Shown piece after piece: positions 38,608 to 48,082 of a DNA stretch of 64,000 nt. The stretch lies in the NCBI RefSeq assembly GCF_003129565.1, contig NZ_QETF01000003.1:124001-188000 (forward strand). Reading direction: 5' to 3'. The notes beneath the pieces are model-generated. The model ran no database searches. It was not told where the DNA came from and saw only the letters and a list, made by a program, of their open reading frames with translations. The stretch comes from Salibaculum griseiflavum. GTDB lineage: Bacteria > Pseudomonadota > Alphaproteobacteria > Rhodobacterales > Rhodobacteraceae. How positions within the stretch are numbered: position 1 is the stretch's first letter; every line of letters starts with the position of its first letter. The position numbers and the translations under genes were made by a program.

Positions 38608-39269
38608 TGGGCAGTCAGCCGGTAGCCGACCCCCCGGACGGTTTCGATCCGGGCCTGACTGCCCTCCAGCTTGCGCCGGAGCCGCCCGACATAGACCTCG
38701 ATCGCGTTGTCGCTGACCGACTCGGCGGCCGAGAACAACCGGTCGCACAGCTGGTCCTTCGAATAGATCCGGTCGGGGGCCGAAAAGAAAATCTCCAGCA
38801 GGCGCAGCTCGCGGTTGCGCAACTCGCGGGTCTCATCACCCAACCGAACGGTCGCGGTCAGCGGATCGAAGACGAGGTCCGCGAAACTGCGTTCGGTGCT
38901 GGCCGCCCCGTCACGGCGCCGCAGAACCGCCCGCGCCCTTGCGCCCAACTCGTTGAAATCAAATGGTTTCGTAAGGTAATCATCGGCGCCCGTATCCAGC
39001 ATGGCGATGCGTTCACTGACCTCTGACCGGGCCGTCATCACGATGACCGGTGTGTCGCGGTTGGCAGCGCGATGGGTGCGCAGAAAGTCTCGCCCATCGC
39101 CATCGGGCAGCATGATATCCAGCAGGATCAGGTCATAGGTCGCCACGGCCAGGTGATCCTCGGCCGCCGCAAGCGACCCGGCCAGATCGACAGCGTGCCC
39201 GTCCAGGGACAGGCGCGCGGCGACGCTTCGGGCCAGATCGGCATTGTCCTCGATCAGAAGGAATTTCAT
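38604..39269 (-). CDS. tctD: TctD-type response regulator
   Basis: This 221-residue OmpR-family regulator has phospho-acceptor D51 in LILLDIMLPDGDG, acidic pocket E7-D8 and K in LTKPFD, and a winged-helix C-terminal domain ending VYVGRLRRKLEG and VRGVGYRL. It is the partner of TctE (ATGA overlap) and should activate tctCBA across the 113-base divergent intergenic. Confidence 0.88.
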   Translation of the reverse strand: MKFLLIEDNADLARSVAARLSLDGHAVDLAGSLAAAEDHLAVATYDLILLDIMLPDGDGRDFLRTHRAANRDTPVIVMTARSEVSERIAMLDTGADDYLTKPFDFNELGARARAVLRRRDGAASTERSFADLVFDPLTATVRLGDETRELRNRELRLLEIFFSAPDRIYSKDQLCDRLFSAAESVSDNAIEVYVGRLRRKLEGSQARIETVRGVGYRLTAQ

Positions 39270-39283
39270 GTGACGGGTCCGTT

Positions 39284-39299
39284 TGACAGGTTGGTGTCA
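39284..39299. promoter_or_regulatory. Candidate TctD-binding inverted repeat
   Basis: TGACA (39284-39288) and TGTCA (39295-39299) are inverted around a 6-base centre in the tctD-tctC divergent intergenic region. It is short and could be chance; it is listed because of its position. Confidence 0.3.
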
Positions 39300-39382
39300 G
39301 GTTGAGCGCAAAAGAGTTGGTCTGGCAAGCAACGGGCAGGGAGGCCCGGGGCTGAGCCTTGACCCCAAGGGAGGAAAAACCA

Positions 39383-40345
39383 ATGAAACTCTTTTCCGCG
39401 AAGGCGGTCGCCACGACCGCCGTCATGATGGTCGGCAGCAGTGCCATGGCCGCCGAATGTATCGCCCCCGCCAATCCCGGCGGCGGCTGGGATTTCACCT
39501 GTCGCCAGGTCGGCAAGCTGCTCTATGATCTGGGCGAAGTCGACCAGCCGGTGCAGATCACGAACATGGCCGGCGCCGGTGGTGGCCTGGCCTTCGCCCA
39601 TACCGTGGCCGAACGCAGCGATGATGCCGAGCTGATCGTCGCCGCCTCGTCGGCGACCACCACCCGCCTCGCTCAACAGGCCTATGGCGACGCGACCGCG
39701 GACCAGGTGCGCTGGGTTGGCGCGATCGGCGCCGATCCGGGGGTCATCGTCGTGGCGGCGGACAGCCCGATGCAGAATCTCGACGACATGGTCGAGGCGA
39801 TCAAGGCCGATCCGGGGTCCGTTGCCTTTGCCGGGGGCTCTGCCGCCGGTGGTTTCGACCACATGAAACCACTGATGGTGCTTCAGTCCGGCGGTTTCAG
39901 TGACATCACCTCGGTGAAATATATCGGTGTCGACGGTGGCGCCGATGCGATCACCCAGACGGTCGGCGGCTTCACCCAGGCCATGACCGGCGATATGTCG
40001 GAAATCGTGGGCTTCCTGGAAAGCGGCGAAGTGCGGGCCCTGGCGGTCCTTACCGAGGAACGTGTTCCGGGATTCGAGGACATCCCGACGGCAATGGAAC
40101 AGGGCTATGACGTGGTCGCGGTGAACTGGCGCGGCTTCTACGTGCCCAAGGACATCAGCGATGAGGACTTCGCGATGTGGGCCGACAAGATCCAGGCCGT
40201 CGCCGACAGCGACGAATGGGCCGAAGTCCGCCAGGCCAATGGTCTCGCCCCCTTCACCAAGGTCGGTCCCGACTTCCAGAACTGGGTCGACCAGGTGATC
40301 GCCGACACCGAAGAGCTGAGCCGCGAAATCGGTGTGATCGAGTGA
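39383..40345 (+). CDS. tctC: Tripartite tricarboxylate transporter binding protein TctC
   Basis: This 320-residue protein has a signal peptide (KAVATTAVMMVGSSAMAAE) and the TctC/BugT fold: AGGGLAFAH, then VGAIGADPGVIVVAADS, and the usual Bug sequence KYIGVDGGADAITQTVGGF. It binds a carboxylate in the periplasm for TctA-TctB. The ATG at 39383 follows GGAGG. Its stop overlaps the tctB start. Confidence 0.9.
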   Translation: MKLFSAKAVATTAVMMVGSSAMAAECIAPANPGGGWDFTCRQVGKLLYDLGEVDQPVQITNMAGAGGGLAFAHTVAERSDDAELIVAASSATTTRLAQQAYGDATADQVRWVGAIGADPGVIVVAADSPMQNLDDMVEAIKADPGSVAFAGGSAAGGFDHMKPLMVLQSGGFSDITSVKYIGVDGGADAITQTVGGFTQAMTGDMSEIVGFLESGEVRALAVLTEERVPGFEDIPTAMEQGYDVVAVNWRGFYVPKDISDEDFAMWADKIQAVADSDEWAEVRQANGLAPFTKVGPDFQNWVDQVIADTEELSREIGVIE

Positions 40346-40788
40346 TGTTGAAAAGCGATCGCATCTTCGGTGTGGTCGTCGTTCTGGGGGCGTTTGCGTA
40401 TATCGCGAGCGCCCTTCAGACCCCGACCAGCTTCATGTCCGACCCCGTCGGCCCCAAGACGTTTCCGGTGCTCCTGGGCGCCGTTGCCGGCCTGTGCGGG
40501 CTAATCATGGTCCTCAAACCGGACGAGGAACCCGACTGGCCGGATTTCGGTGCCGTCATCGCGCTGGCCATCTCGGTCGTGGTGCTGATCGGCTATGCCT
40601 ACGCGCTCAAGCCTCTCGGCTTCCTGATCCCGACGGCCATCACCGCGGGAATCCTCAGCTATCAGATCACGCCACGTCCGCTGGCGTCTGCACTGACCGG
40701 GCTGGGCCTGTCCGTGGGGCTTTTTCTACTTTTCAAATACGTTCTCGGGTTGGGGCTGGTGCCGTTTCCCAAGGGCTGGTTCGGCTAG
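40345..40788 (+). CDS. tctB: Tripartite tricarboxylate transporter small subunit TctB
   Basis: This 147-residue protein has four hydrophobic stretches, including FGVVVVLGAFAYIASAL, GAVIALAISVVVLIGYAYAL and ALTGLGLSVGLFLLFKYVLG, and FMSDPVGPKTFPVLLG, a motif of the TctB family. It is the small membrane subunit. The start overlaps the tctC stop by one base (TGATG). The low conservation of TctB explains the moderate score. Confidence 0.82.
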   Translation: MLKSDRIFGVVVVLGAFAYIASALQTPTSFMSDPVGPKTFPVLLGAVAGLCGLIMVLKPDEEPDWPDFGAVIALAISVVVLIGYAYALKPLGFLIPTAITAGILSYQITPRPLASALTGLGLSVGLFLLFKYVLGLGLVPFPKGWFG

Positions 40789-40801
40789 GGTGGGCTGACA
40801 C

Positions 40802-42307
40802 ATGGAAATCCTGTCAAATCTCGCGCTCGGCTTCTCGATCGCCTTGTCGCCCTACACGTTGATGCTGGCCGTTCTGGGCTGTTTCATCGGCACGATCGTC
40901 GGCGCTTTGCCCGGGCTTGGCCCGTCGAATGGCGTCGCGATCCTGATCCCGATCACCTTCACCATGGGGCTGGATGCCACCGCCGCGCTGGTGCTGCTGA
41001 CAGCGGTCTATTACGGCGCGATGTATGGCGGCCGCATCAGTTCGATCCTGCTGAACATCCCCGGCGACGAACCGGCACTGATGACAACGTTGGATGGCTA
41101 CCCGATGGCCAAGAACGGCCGACCCGGCCAGGCGCTGGTGATCTCCGGCTTCGCGTCCTTCTGGGGGGCGCTTTTCGCCACGGTCATGCTCGCCCTCGTC
41201 GCCCCGGCCCTAAGCCGGGTCGCCTACCAGTTCGGCCCCGCCGAATACTTCGCGCTCTACCTGCTGGCCTTCTCGACCCTTGGTGGCATCGCATCGAACA
41301 ACCAGGCCAAGGCCGCGTTCGCCTCCTGTGTCGGGCTGGGGATCTCTGTCATCGGACTGGACAACTTTTCCGGCCTGCCCCGAATGACCGGCGGCAACCT
41401 TCACCTTATGGACGGGGTCGATTTCCTCGTCGCGATTGTCGGCCTGTTCGCGGTGTCCGAGGTCTTCTTCTTCATCGAGAAGCACGGCAAGGGTGGTGCG
41501 GTCGGCGTCAAGCTCAACAAGTTCCGCGTACCGTGGGGTGAAATCTGGTCCACGCGCTGGACCCAGTTGCGCTGTGGCGTGGTCGGCTTCATTGCGGGCG
41601 TGCTGCCGGGGGCCGGAGCCTCGCTGGGCTCGTTCCTGACCTACATGATGGAAAAGAACATCGCCGGCCCCGAAGGCAAGTTCGGCACCGGTGTCCCCAA
41701 AGGCGTGGCCGCACCCGAGGCCGGCAACAACTCGGCCGCAGGCGGGGCCCTCGTGCCCATGCTGACGCTTGGCGTGCCCGGATCGGGGACCACAGCCGTG
41801 TTGCTGGCGGTGCTCATGACCCTGAACATCACACCGGGCCCGACATTGTTTACCGACCGTCCTGAAGTCGTCTGGGGCCTGATCGCCTCGCTTCTGATCG
41901 CGAACTTCGTCCTGCTGGCCATGAACGTGCCTTTGGTGCGGATCTTCGTGAAGGTGCTGTCTGTGCCGCCGGCGTTGCTTCTGCCCGGCGTAACGATGGT
42001 GTCTTTCGTCGGGATCTACTCGCTGACGGGCGGCTACTTCGACCTGCTGCTGATGATCCTTTTCGGCATCATGGGCTATGTGTTCCGCAAGATGGACATT
42101 CCCACGGTTCCGGTGATCCTGGGCATCTTGCTGGGGTCGAACATGGAGGACGCGCTGCGCCGCGCCATGGTGCTGTCGGACGGGGAATGGACCTACCTGT
42201 TCTCGTCGCCCATCGCCATCGGACTGTGGATCTTCGCCGTGGCCGGCTTCATCGCGCCGGTTTACTTCCGCAACAAGATCCGCAAACCGCAGGCAGTGAC
42301 GGACTGA
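40802..42307 (+). CDS. tctA: Tripartite tricarboxylate transporter large subunit TctA
   Basis: This 501-residue polytopic protein carries the TctA hallmark GALPGLGPSNGVAILIP near residue 35 and many helices through to FIAPVYFRN. The second conserved segment GVLPGAGASLGSFL mirrors the first, as expected for the internal repeat of the family. It forms the channel for TctC-delivered carboxylates. The stop overlaps the start of the downstream AtuA-like gene. Confidence 0.92.
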   Translation: MEILSNLALGFSIALSPYTLMLAVLGCFIGTIVGALPGLGPSNGVAILIPITFTMGLDATAALVLLTAVYYGAMYGGRISSILLNIPGDEPALMTTLDGYPMAKNGRPGQALVISGFASFWGALFATVMLALVAPALSRVAYQFGPAEYFALYLLAFSTLGGIASNNQAKAAFASCVGLGISVIGLDNFSGLPRMTGGNLHLMDGVDFLVAIVGLFAVSEVFFFIEKHGKGGAVGVKLNKFRVPWGEIWSTRWTQLRCGVVGFIAGVLPGAGASLGSFLTYMMEKNIAGPEGKFGTGVPKGVAAPEAGNNSAAGGALVPMLTLGVPGSGTTAVLLAVLMTLNITPGPTLFTDRPEVVWGLIASLLIANFVLLAMNVPLVRIFVKVLSVPPALLLPGVTMVSFVGIYSLTGGYFDLLLMILFGIMGYVFRKMDIPTVPVILGILLGSNMEDALRRAMVLSDGEWTYLFSSPIAIGLWIFAVAGFIAPVYFRNKIRKPQAVTD

Positions 42308-43647
42308 TGGTGCGCGTTCTCGTTCCCTCTGGCGCCCTTGGCCTTGGCTATGACACCGAGGCGCTGGACCGCGCCATCGCGGCCGGTCCGGACCTGATCG
42401 CCATCGACGGGGGGTCCACGGATAGTGGGCCCTCCTATCTTGGCCGCGGGGTCAGCAAATATGCCCGCGAGAGCACGAAGGCCGAGTGGCGCGGGCTGAT
42501 CGAGGCGCGCGCGAAAGCAGGGTGTCCGCTGGTCATCGGCACAGCCGGGACCTCCGGCACCGACAGCACCGTGGACTGGCTCTATGACATCACGGTCGAG
42601 ATCCTGTCAGAACTGGGCCAGTCCGCCCGCGTTGCGCGGCTCTACTCGGAACAGAACCCCGATGCAGTCGCCAAAGCCGCGCTGACGCCGCTGTCCGGCG
42701 CGCCACAGGTTACGCCCGAGGACATCGCGGGCTGCACGCATGTTGTGGCCCTGGCCGGCGCCGAACAGATCAACGCGGCGCTGGAAACCGGGGCCGATAT
42801 CGTCATCGCTGGTCGCACCACCGACACCGCGATCATCGCCGCGCTGCCTATCGCGCGCGGATGCGATGCTGGCGCGGCATGGCATGGGGCCAAGATCGGC
42901 GAATGCGGCGCCCTTTGCGCGACCAACCCCCAGTCGGGCGTGATCCTCGTGGATTTCGACGAAGCGGGTTTCACCATCACGCCCATGGCAGAGGGCGCCA
43001 ATGCCACGCCCCATACGGTTTCGGCGCACATGCTCTATGAGAATTCCGACCCGTTCATCCTCTATGAACCAGGCGGGCATCTCGACGTAAACGAGGCGCA
43101 TTACACCGCGCTGGATACGCGCCGGGTGCGGGTCGAGGGATCGGTCTGGGTGCCGTCAGAGACCTACATCGTGAAACTCGAAGGCGCGCGCATCGCCGGC
43201 TACCAGACGCTTGTCATGGCGATCCTGCGCGATCCGCGATACCTCGCCAATTTGGATGACTGGTGTGCCGATATTCTCGAAAAACACCGGGCCAAGGTTG
43301 ATGAAAGAATGACGCTGGACCCCGGTGCCTGGCACGCCGAGCTGAGGGTGATCGGCCAGGATTCCAATCTCGGCGCGCTGGAAAACAGACGCGCGGACCC
43401 GGTCGAGCTGGGCGTGATGGCGATCCTGACCGGCCCCGACCAGGCCACCGCCAACACTCTTGGCAAGCTGATGAATCCCTACCTTCTGCACCACCCGCTG
43501 ACCCGCGAAGAGGAACAGCCGACCTTCGCGTTTCCCTTCTCCCCGGCCGAGATCGACCGGGGCGCGGCCTACGAATTCGTGCTGCATCACGTGATGGCTC
43601 TGTCCGACCCGATGGAGGCGTTCCGGCTGGAGGTGGACAATGTCTGA
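42307..43647 (+). CDS. AtuA-like DUF1446 protein
   Basis: This 446-residue protein is an AtuA-family (DUF1446) member. Typical segments are IAIDGGSTDSGPSYLG near residue 30, VIAGRTTDTAIIAALP, and GGHLDVNEAHYTALDTRRVRV. AtuA takes part in acyclic terpene catabolism in Pseudomonas but its reaction is not established, and most relatives stand beside other carboxylate transporters. Here the start overlaps tctA by one base (TGATG), and the DUF4387 gene overlaps its end by 8 bases. It is therefore probably a catabolic step for the TctCBA substrate. Confidence 0.8.
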   Translation: MVRVLVPSGALGLGYDTEALDRAIAAGPDLIAIDGGSTDSGPSYLGRGVSKYARESTKAEWRGLIEARAKAGCPLVIGTAGTSGTDSTVDWLYDITVEILSELGQSARVARLYSEQNPDAVAKAALTPLSGAPQVTPEDIAGCTHVVALAGAEQINAALETGADIVIAGRTTDTAIIAALPIARGCDAGAAWHGAKIGECGALCATNPQSGVILVDFDEAGFTITPMAEGANATPHTVSAHMLYENSDPFILYEPGGHLDVNEAHYTALDTRRVRVEGSVWVPSETYIVKLEGARIAGYQTLVMAILRDPRYLANLDDWCADILEKHRAKVDERMTLDPGAWHAELRVIGQDSNLGALENRRADPVELGVMAILTGPDQATANTLGKLMNPYLLHHPLTREEEQPTFAFPFSPAEIDRGAAYEFVLHHVMALSDPMEAFRLEVDNV

Positions 43648-43942
43648 ACTGGGGCAGATCGTTCAGAAGGTCCGGTCCAAGAATGCCGGGCCGTTCTGGC
43701 TGACGATCGACATCTTCTGCGGTAGCAGCGAGGCATTCGAGCAAGTTTCGAAAGGGGTTTCGACCGATCGCGTCGCCGCGCTGTTCCGGGCCGATCCGGC
43801 CGTGGTGAAACGCTTCGATATCGCGGCGCTGAACGTGGTGAAGTTCTCGCTGCCACGGCCGACGATACAGGGTGCGCGTGATGACCGCGACATGCACGGC
43901 GCGGGCTGGGCCGCGCTGGTCGCCGAACTGGACATCAACTAG
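43640..43942 (+). CDS. DUF4387 protein, AtuA partner
   Basis: This 100-residue protein has the DUF4387 sequence RSKNAGPFWLTIDIFC, followed by VVKFSLPRPTIQGARDDRDMHGA. It overlaps the upstream DUF1446 gene by 8 bases. DUF4387 is often encoded right after DUF1446 or fused to it, so the two likely act in one complex; the reaction is unknown. It ends 4 bases inside the convergent AbrB gene. Confidence 0.78.
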   Translation: MSELGQIVQKVRSKNAGPFWLTIDIFCGSSEAFEQVSKGVSTDRVAALFRADPAVVKRFDIAALNVVKFSLPRPTIQGARDDRDMHGAGWAALVAELDIN

Positions 43943-44973
43943 TCGCCACCCACCCATTTCGAAATGAACGGCGCGGTCAGGATGATGAAGACGATCCGGA
44001 CCAGGTGATGCGCGACGACGATCGCGGCATCGGCGCCGGCGACGAGGGCCACGATCGCCATTTCCGCCTGCCCGCCCGGCGAGAAGGTCAGCAAGGCCTC
44101 GACGAAGGGCAGCAGGCCCAGCTGGATCGCGACCACGGCAAAGACCACGGCGACCCCAAGGGTCAGCACCGTGTAGACCACCCCGGCGGTCACATCGACA
44201 CGCAGTTCGCGCCAGCTGATCCCGGCATATTTCACTCCGACGGTGAACCCGATGAAGAACTGCGCGGCCTGGATCGCCTCGGCCGGCGGGCGATGGTGGA
44301 TCACGTCGCCAAGGCTCAGCCCGGCGGTCAGGAAAAGCGGCCCGAGGATTGAGGCCCCGAAGAGGCCCACGGCCTTGGCCACTTGCCAGCCGACGATCCC
44401 GGCAACGGCGAGGATCAGCAATTCATGCACGGGCACGTCGGACAAGGGGGCGCCCGGCGCCTGGGCCAGGTCCACACCCATCCAATATGCGAAAAGGAAA
44501 GGCAGGACCGTCACGACAATCAGCACCCGCGTCGCGTGGATCAACGACAGGGCACGAACATCGCCGCCGGCCTCTTCGCCGAACAGCAACATGTCCTGCA
44601 ACCCGCCCGGCATGGCCGCATAGAAGGCCGTCGGATGGTCGAACCCGAAACCGCGCCGCAGGACCGGATAGCCGACAAGGCCGATGCAGAGGACCAGCAG
44701 CGGCATCATGGTCAAAGTCCAGATCATGGTCGGAAGTTGCGCGAAAAGCGCGGGGGTGATCGTTGCACCGACCGCCACGCCAAGGATCGTGCGCATCAGC
44801 GTGGACAGGCGCGGCGTGCCCCGCAAAGGCGCCCCGGCCAGCGCCGCGATCAGGCAGGCGAAGAGCGGCCCCAGAAGCCAGGGCAATGGCAGGCCGAGCA
44901 GGCTGAACCCCGCCACGCCCAGCGCAGACAGGACAAGTGTCAGAAGCACATGAAGCATGGTTGTCCATGCCAC
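43939..44973 (-). CDS. AbrB-family membrane protein
   Basis: This 344-residue protein is of the AbrB family (DUF, TIGR03082; once called ammonia monooxygenase). It begins LLTLVLSALGVAGFSLLGLPLPWLLGPLFACLIAALAG and has about ten helices with a two-fold repeat. The role is unproven; some relatives are regulators or transporters. It lies 24 bases after arsJ, with a CGGCC/GGCCG hairpin at 44981-44997 in the gap, so co-transcription with the arsenate operon is possible but not certain. Confidence 0.72.
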   Translation of the reverse strand: MAWTTMLHVLLTLVLSALGVAGFSLLGLPLPWLLGPLFACLIAALAGAPLRGTPRLSTLMRTILGVAVGATITPALFAQLPTMIWTLTMMPLLVLCIGLVGYPVLRRGFGFDHPTAFYAAMPGGLQDMLLFGEEAGGDVRALSLIHATRVLIVVTVLPFLFAYWMGVDLAQAPGAPLSDVPVHELLILAVAGIVGWQVAKAVGLFGASILGPLFLTAGLSLGDVIHHRPPAEAIQAAQFFIGFTVGVKYAGISWRELRVDVTAGVVYTVLTLGVAVVFAVVAIQLGLLPFVEALLTFSPGGQAEMAIVALVAGADAAIVVAHHLVRIVFIILTAPFISKWVGGD

Positions 44974-44997
44974 GAATTGTCGGCCGCGAAAAGGCCG

Positions 44998-46254
44998 CTA
45001 AGCCCGCCCGAGCCGCCCCGCCGCGACCGCGCTCAGCGCCACCATGGCCGAGGCCGTGCCGAGCATCAACGGCAGGCCACCAAGCTGGTAGGTCAAGCCC
45101 GATAGCACCGTTCCAAGCAACCGCCCGCCGGCATTGGCCATGTAGTAGAACCCCACATCCATGGTGACGCGTTCGGCCTTGGTAAAGGCAAGGATCAGGT
45201 AGGAGTGCAGCGCGGAATTCACCGCGAACAGGCCGCCGAACAGCAGCAGACCGACGACCAACAGGACCGTAAGCCAGCTTTGCGGTTGGCCGGCGGCCAA
45301 GGCCGCGCCGGTCAGGATCACCGGCACCACAAGCAGGGCCAGCGCCCAACCGCGCGCCGCACCGATCAAATCGGCCTCGGGTCGCTGGGCGGCCCGCAAG
45401 AGGCGCGGGGCAAGGGCCTGGACGCCACCATAGAGGATGATCCAGACCGCCATGAAACTACCGATCATGAAGAAGGCCGCTCGGTTCCCCGCTTCGGTTC
45501 CGTCCGAGAGCACGGCATAGAAATAGATCGGGATCCCCACCACGAACCACACGTCCCGCGCGCCGAAAAGGAACACGCGCGCCGCAGACAGCCAGTTGAC
45601 GTTGGCGGATTTCGAGAAGACCTCGGAAAATTTTGCGCCCTTGCGCCCCTTGGGCAGGCCCGGCGGCATGGCGATCAGGACCGCCACCAGGATCACCGCC
45701 AGCACCGCCGCCATGGCCAGCACCGCCCAAACGAAGCCCAAAGTGCCCAGAAGCGCCGCGCCGAGCAGAAAGCCCAGCCCCTTCACCGCGTTCTTGGAAC
45801 CGGTCAGCAGGGCAACCCAGCGAAACAGCCCGCCATTCTCCGTGGGAGCCAGGAGTTTCACCGCCGATTTCGAAGACATCTTGGCCAGGTCCTTGGCCAC
45901 ACCGGACGCGCCCTGCACCAGCATGACATAGGCCACCGACGCGCCGATCGCCCAGCCGGGATCAAGCTGTGCCAGCGCGATCAGCGCCAAGACCTGCAAG
46001 CCAAGCCCGACATAAAGCGTGCTGGTCAACCCGAACCGCGCCGCGATCCAACCAGCGGCCAGGTTCGTGACCATCCCTGCGATTTCGTAAAGCACGAAGA
46101 GATAGGCCAGCTGTACCGGCGAAAAGCCCAGCGTGTGAAAGTGCAGCAGCACCAGCATCCGCAGGGCGCCATCGGTCAGCATGAAGGCCCAATAGGCGGC
46201 CGTGACGGCGATATAGGCGTTCAGTCCCTCGGGCCGGTCGGGTGCAGAGGTCAA
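44998..46254 (-). CDS. arsJ: ArsJ-type organoarsenical MFS exporter
   Basis: This 418-residue MFS protein matches Ars[27 protein letters not shown] at the start and [21 protein letters not shown] in the middle, plus [19 protein letters not shown] near the end. ArsJ exports 1-arseno-3-phosphoglycerate, an unstable product of GAPDH acting on arsenate. It overlaps the GAPDH gene by 4 bases, the usual arrangement for this pair. Confidence 0.87.
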   Translation of the reverse strand: MTSAPDRPEGLNAYIAVTAAYWAFMLTDGALRMLVLLHFHTLGFSPVQLAYLFVLYEIAGMVTNLAAGWIAARFGLTSTLYVGLGLQVLALIALAQLDPGWAIGASVAYVMLVQGASGVAKDLAKMSSKSAVKLLAPTENGGLFRWVALLTGSKNAVKGLGFLLGAALLGTLGFVWAVLAMAAVLAVILVAVLIAMPPGLPKGRKGAKFSEVFSKSANVNWLSAARVFLFGARDVWFVVGIPIYFYAVLSDGTEAGNRAAFFMIGSFMAVWIILYGGVQALAPRLLRAAQRPEADLIGAARGWALALLVVPVILTGAALAAGQPQSWLTVLLVVGLLLFGGLFAVNSALHSYLILAFTKAERVTMDVGFYYMANAGGRLLGTVLSGLTYQLGGLPLMLGTASAMVALSAVAAGRLGRA

Positions 46255-47249
46255 AGAGAGGCCCCCACCATTCGCGCCACATCCACCAGACGGTGGGCGT
46301 AGCCCATCTCGTTGTCATACCATGCGTAGACCTTCACCTGCGTGCCGTTCACCACCATGGTCGAAGGCGCATCGACGATACTGGAGCGCGTGTCGTTGGT
46401 GTAGTCGGTCGAAACCAGCGGACGGGTCTCGTAGCCGAGGATGCCGTTCAATTCGCCTTCGGCGGCGGCCTCGAACATGGCGTTGACCTCTTCGGCGGTG
46501 GTCTGCCGCTCCACCTCGAACACGCAATCGGTCAGCGAGGCATTAAGCAGCGGCACCCGCACCGCGTGGCCATTCAGCCGCCCCGTCAGCTCGGGATAGA
46601 TCAGGGTGATCGCCGTGGCGCTGCCGGTGGTCGTGGGGATCAGCGAATTGAGCGCCGAACGCGCGCGGCGCAGGTCCTTGGCGGGCCTGTCGACGATGGT
46701 CTGGGTGTTGGTGACGTCATGAATCGTGGTGATCGACCCGTGCTTGATGCCCAGCCCCTCGTGGATCACCTTGACCACGGGGGCGAGGCAATTGGTGGTG
46801 CAAGAGGCGGCGGTGACGATGAGATGTTGGCTCGGATCGTAGGTGTGGTCGTTGACTCCGATCACGATATTCGCCGTTGGCCCGTCCTTGACCGGGGCCG
46901 ACACCACCACCTTTTTCACCCCCGCATCGAAATAGGGGGCCAGCGCGGCCTCGGACTTGAAGACGCCGGTGCAGTCGATGACCACATCGACACCTTCCAA
47001 CGGCAAATCGGTCAAATCGCGGGTGCCGATGAAGGGCAGTTTGGTGCCATTGATGGTCAGGCTGTCAGCATCATACGAGAAGTCGGCATTCCAACGGCCA
47101 TGGACCGTGTCGAATTCCAGCAGATGGGCATGCATTTCCGGATCGCCCACCGCATCGTTAATCCAGGCGATCTGCATTCCCCGGTCCAGCAGCGGTTTCA
47201 GGGCAAGTTTACCGATACGGCCAAGGCCATTAAGTGCAAAAACAGTCAT
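46251..47249 (-). CDS. gap: ArsJ-associated glyceraldehyde-3-phosphate dehydrogenase
   Basis: This 332-residue GAPDH has the NAD motif [14 protein letters not shown], the catalytic cysteine in [13 protein letters not shown] (near 150) and [13 protein letters not shown] near the end. Set between the ArsR-ArsC fusion and arsJ, it should use arsenate in place of phosphate to make 1-arseno-3-phosphoglycerate, which ArsJ exports. Overlaps of 4 bases on both sides indicate tight coupling. Function in resistance follows from the neighbours, not from any single residue. Confidence 0.87.
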   Translation of the reverse strand: MTVFALNGLGRIGKLALKPLLDRGMQIAWINDAVGDPEMHAHLLEFDTVHGRWNADFSYDADSLTINGTKLPFIGTRDLTDLPLEGVDVVIDCTGVFKSEAALAPYFDAGVKKVVVSAPVKDGPTANIVIGVNDHTYDPSQHLIVTAASCTTNCLAPVVKVIHEGLGIKHGSITTIHDVTNTQTIVDRPAKDLRRARSALNSLIPTTTGSATAITLIYPELTGRLNGHAVRVPLLNASLTDCVFEVERQTTAEEVNAMFEAAAEGELNGILGYETRPLVSTDYTNDTRSSIVDAPSTMVVNGTQVKVYAWYDNEMGYAHRLVDVARMVGASL

Positions 47250-48082
47250 ATTTCGTCTTTCGTCTGGCCGATTTCATCAACGGCCTGTTGCAGGGACATG
47301 CGGTCCAGTTCCTGAATGGGCAATGCGGTAAAGGCCGAGATCCGGCGGTAGAGAGCGCCATAGGTGTTTTGGAACGCCAGGCTCTTCTGGGCATCCGAAC
47401 CATCGACCTTGACCGGATCCGTCAGCCCCCAATGGGCGCTGACGGGCTGTCCGCCCCAGGCCGGACAGTCCTCATTCGCAGCCTGATTGCAGACCGTGAA
47501 AACGAAATCGAATTTCGGCGCATCCACGGTCTGGAATTCGCTCATGTGTTTGGCGCGCAGAAGCCCCGTGTCATGGCCCTTCTGTTCCAGCACCTCGACA
47601 GCGAAGGGGTTGAGCTCGGATTGCGGCGTGGTGCCGGCCGAGTAGGCCTCGAACCTGTCGCCAGCCACGTGTCGCAGGATCGACTCGGCAAAGATCGAGC
47701 GGGCCGAGTTGCCGGTGCACAGAAAGAGCACCCTGTATTTCCGGTCGGTATCCTGGGCCATGTCGGACCTCCGTTGGGTATTGGCAAGGCAAAGATCGAC
47801 CCGGCCCCGACAACAATCGAGAAACAGGTCGTCGAAAAGGGTCTGCGCCACGTCCATCTCGACGGTGTAACGCAGGGAGGTTCCGTCGCGCTTCTGGCTG
47901 ATGAGCCCGGCCTGGGAGAGAGCCGTCAGGTAAGCCGAGGTTGTGCTGGGCTTGGCGGCGATGGCCTGCGCGATCTCATTGGCCGGAACCCGGTCGGGAT
48001 AGCGGCGCATCAACAGCCGGAAGATGGCCAAGCGCTGCGGATGGCCAAGGGTCGCGAGTCGGGCGGGACTTTCTTTTTCCAT
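47246..48082 (-). CDS. arsRC: ArsR-ArsC fusion (arsenic repressor with arsenate reductase)
   Basis: This 278-residue protein joins two domains. Residues 1-100 are an ArsR winged helix ([25 protein letters not shown], then [28 protein letters not shown]) ending in the likely As(III) site C90, C91 and C98. Residues 115-278 are an ArsC-type low-molecular-weight phosphatase fold with the P-loop C122-TGNSAR-S129 and redox cysteines C198 and C206. The fusion couples sensing with arsenate reduction. No ribosome site lies upstream of the ATG at 48082, which sits inside a palindrome. Confidence 0.87.
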   Translation of the reverse strand: MEKESPARLATLGHPQRLAIFRLLMRRYPDRVPANEIAQAIAAKPSTTSAYLTALSQAGLISQKRDGTSLRYTVEMDVAQTLFDDLFLDCCRGRVDLCLANTQRRSDMAQDTDRKYRVLFLCTGNSARSIFAESILRHVAGDRFEAYSAGTTPQSELNPFAVEVLEQKGHDTGLLRAKHMSEFQTVDAPKFDFVFTVCNQAANEDCPAWGGQPVSAHWGLTDPVKVDGSDAQKSLAFQNTYGALYRRISAFTALPIQELDRMSLQQAVDEIGQTKDEI

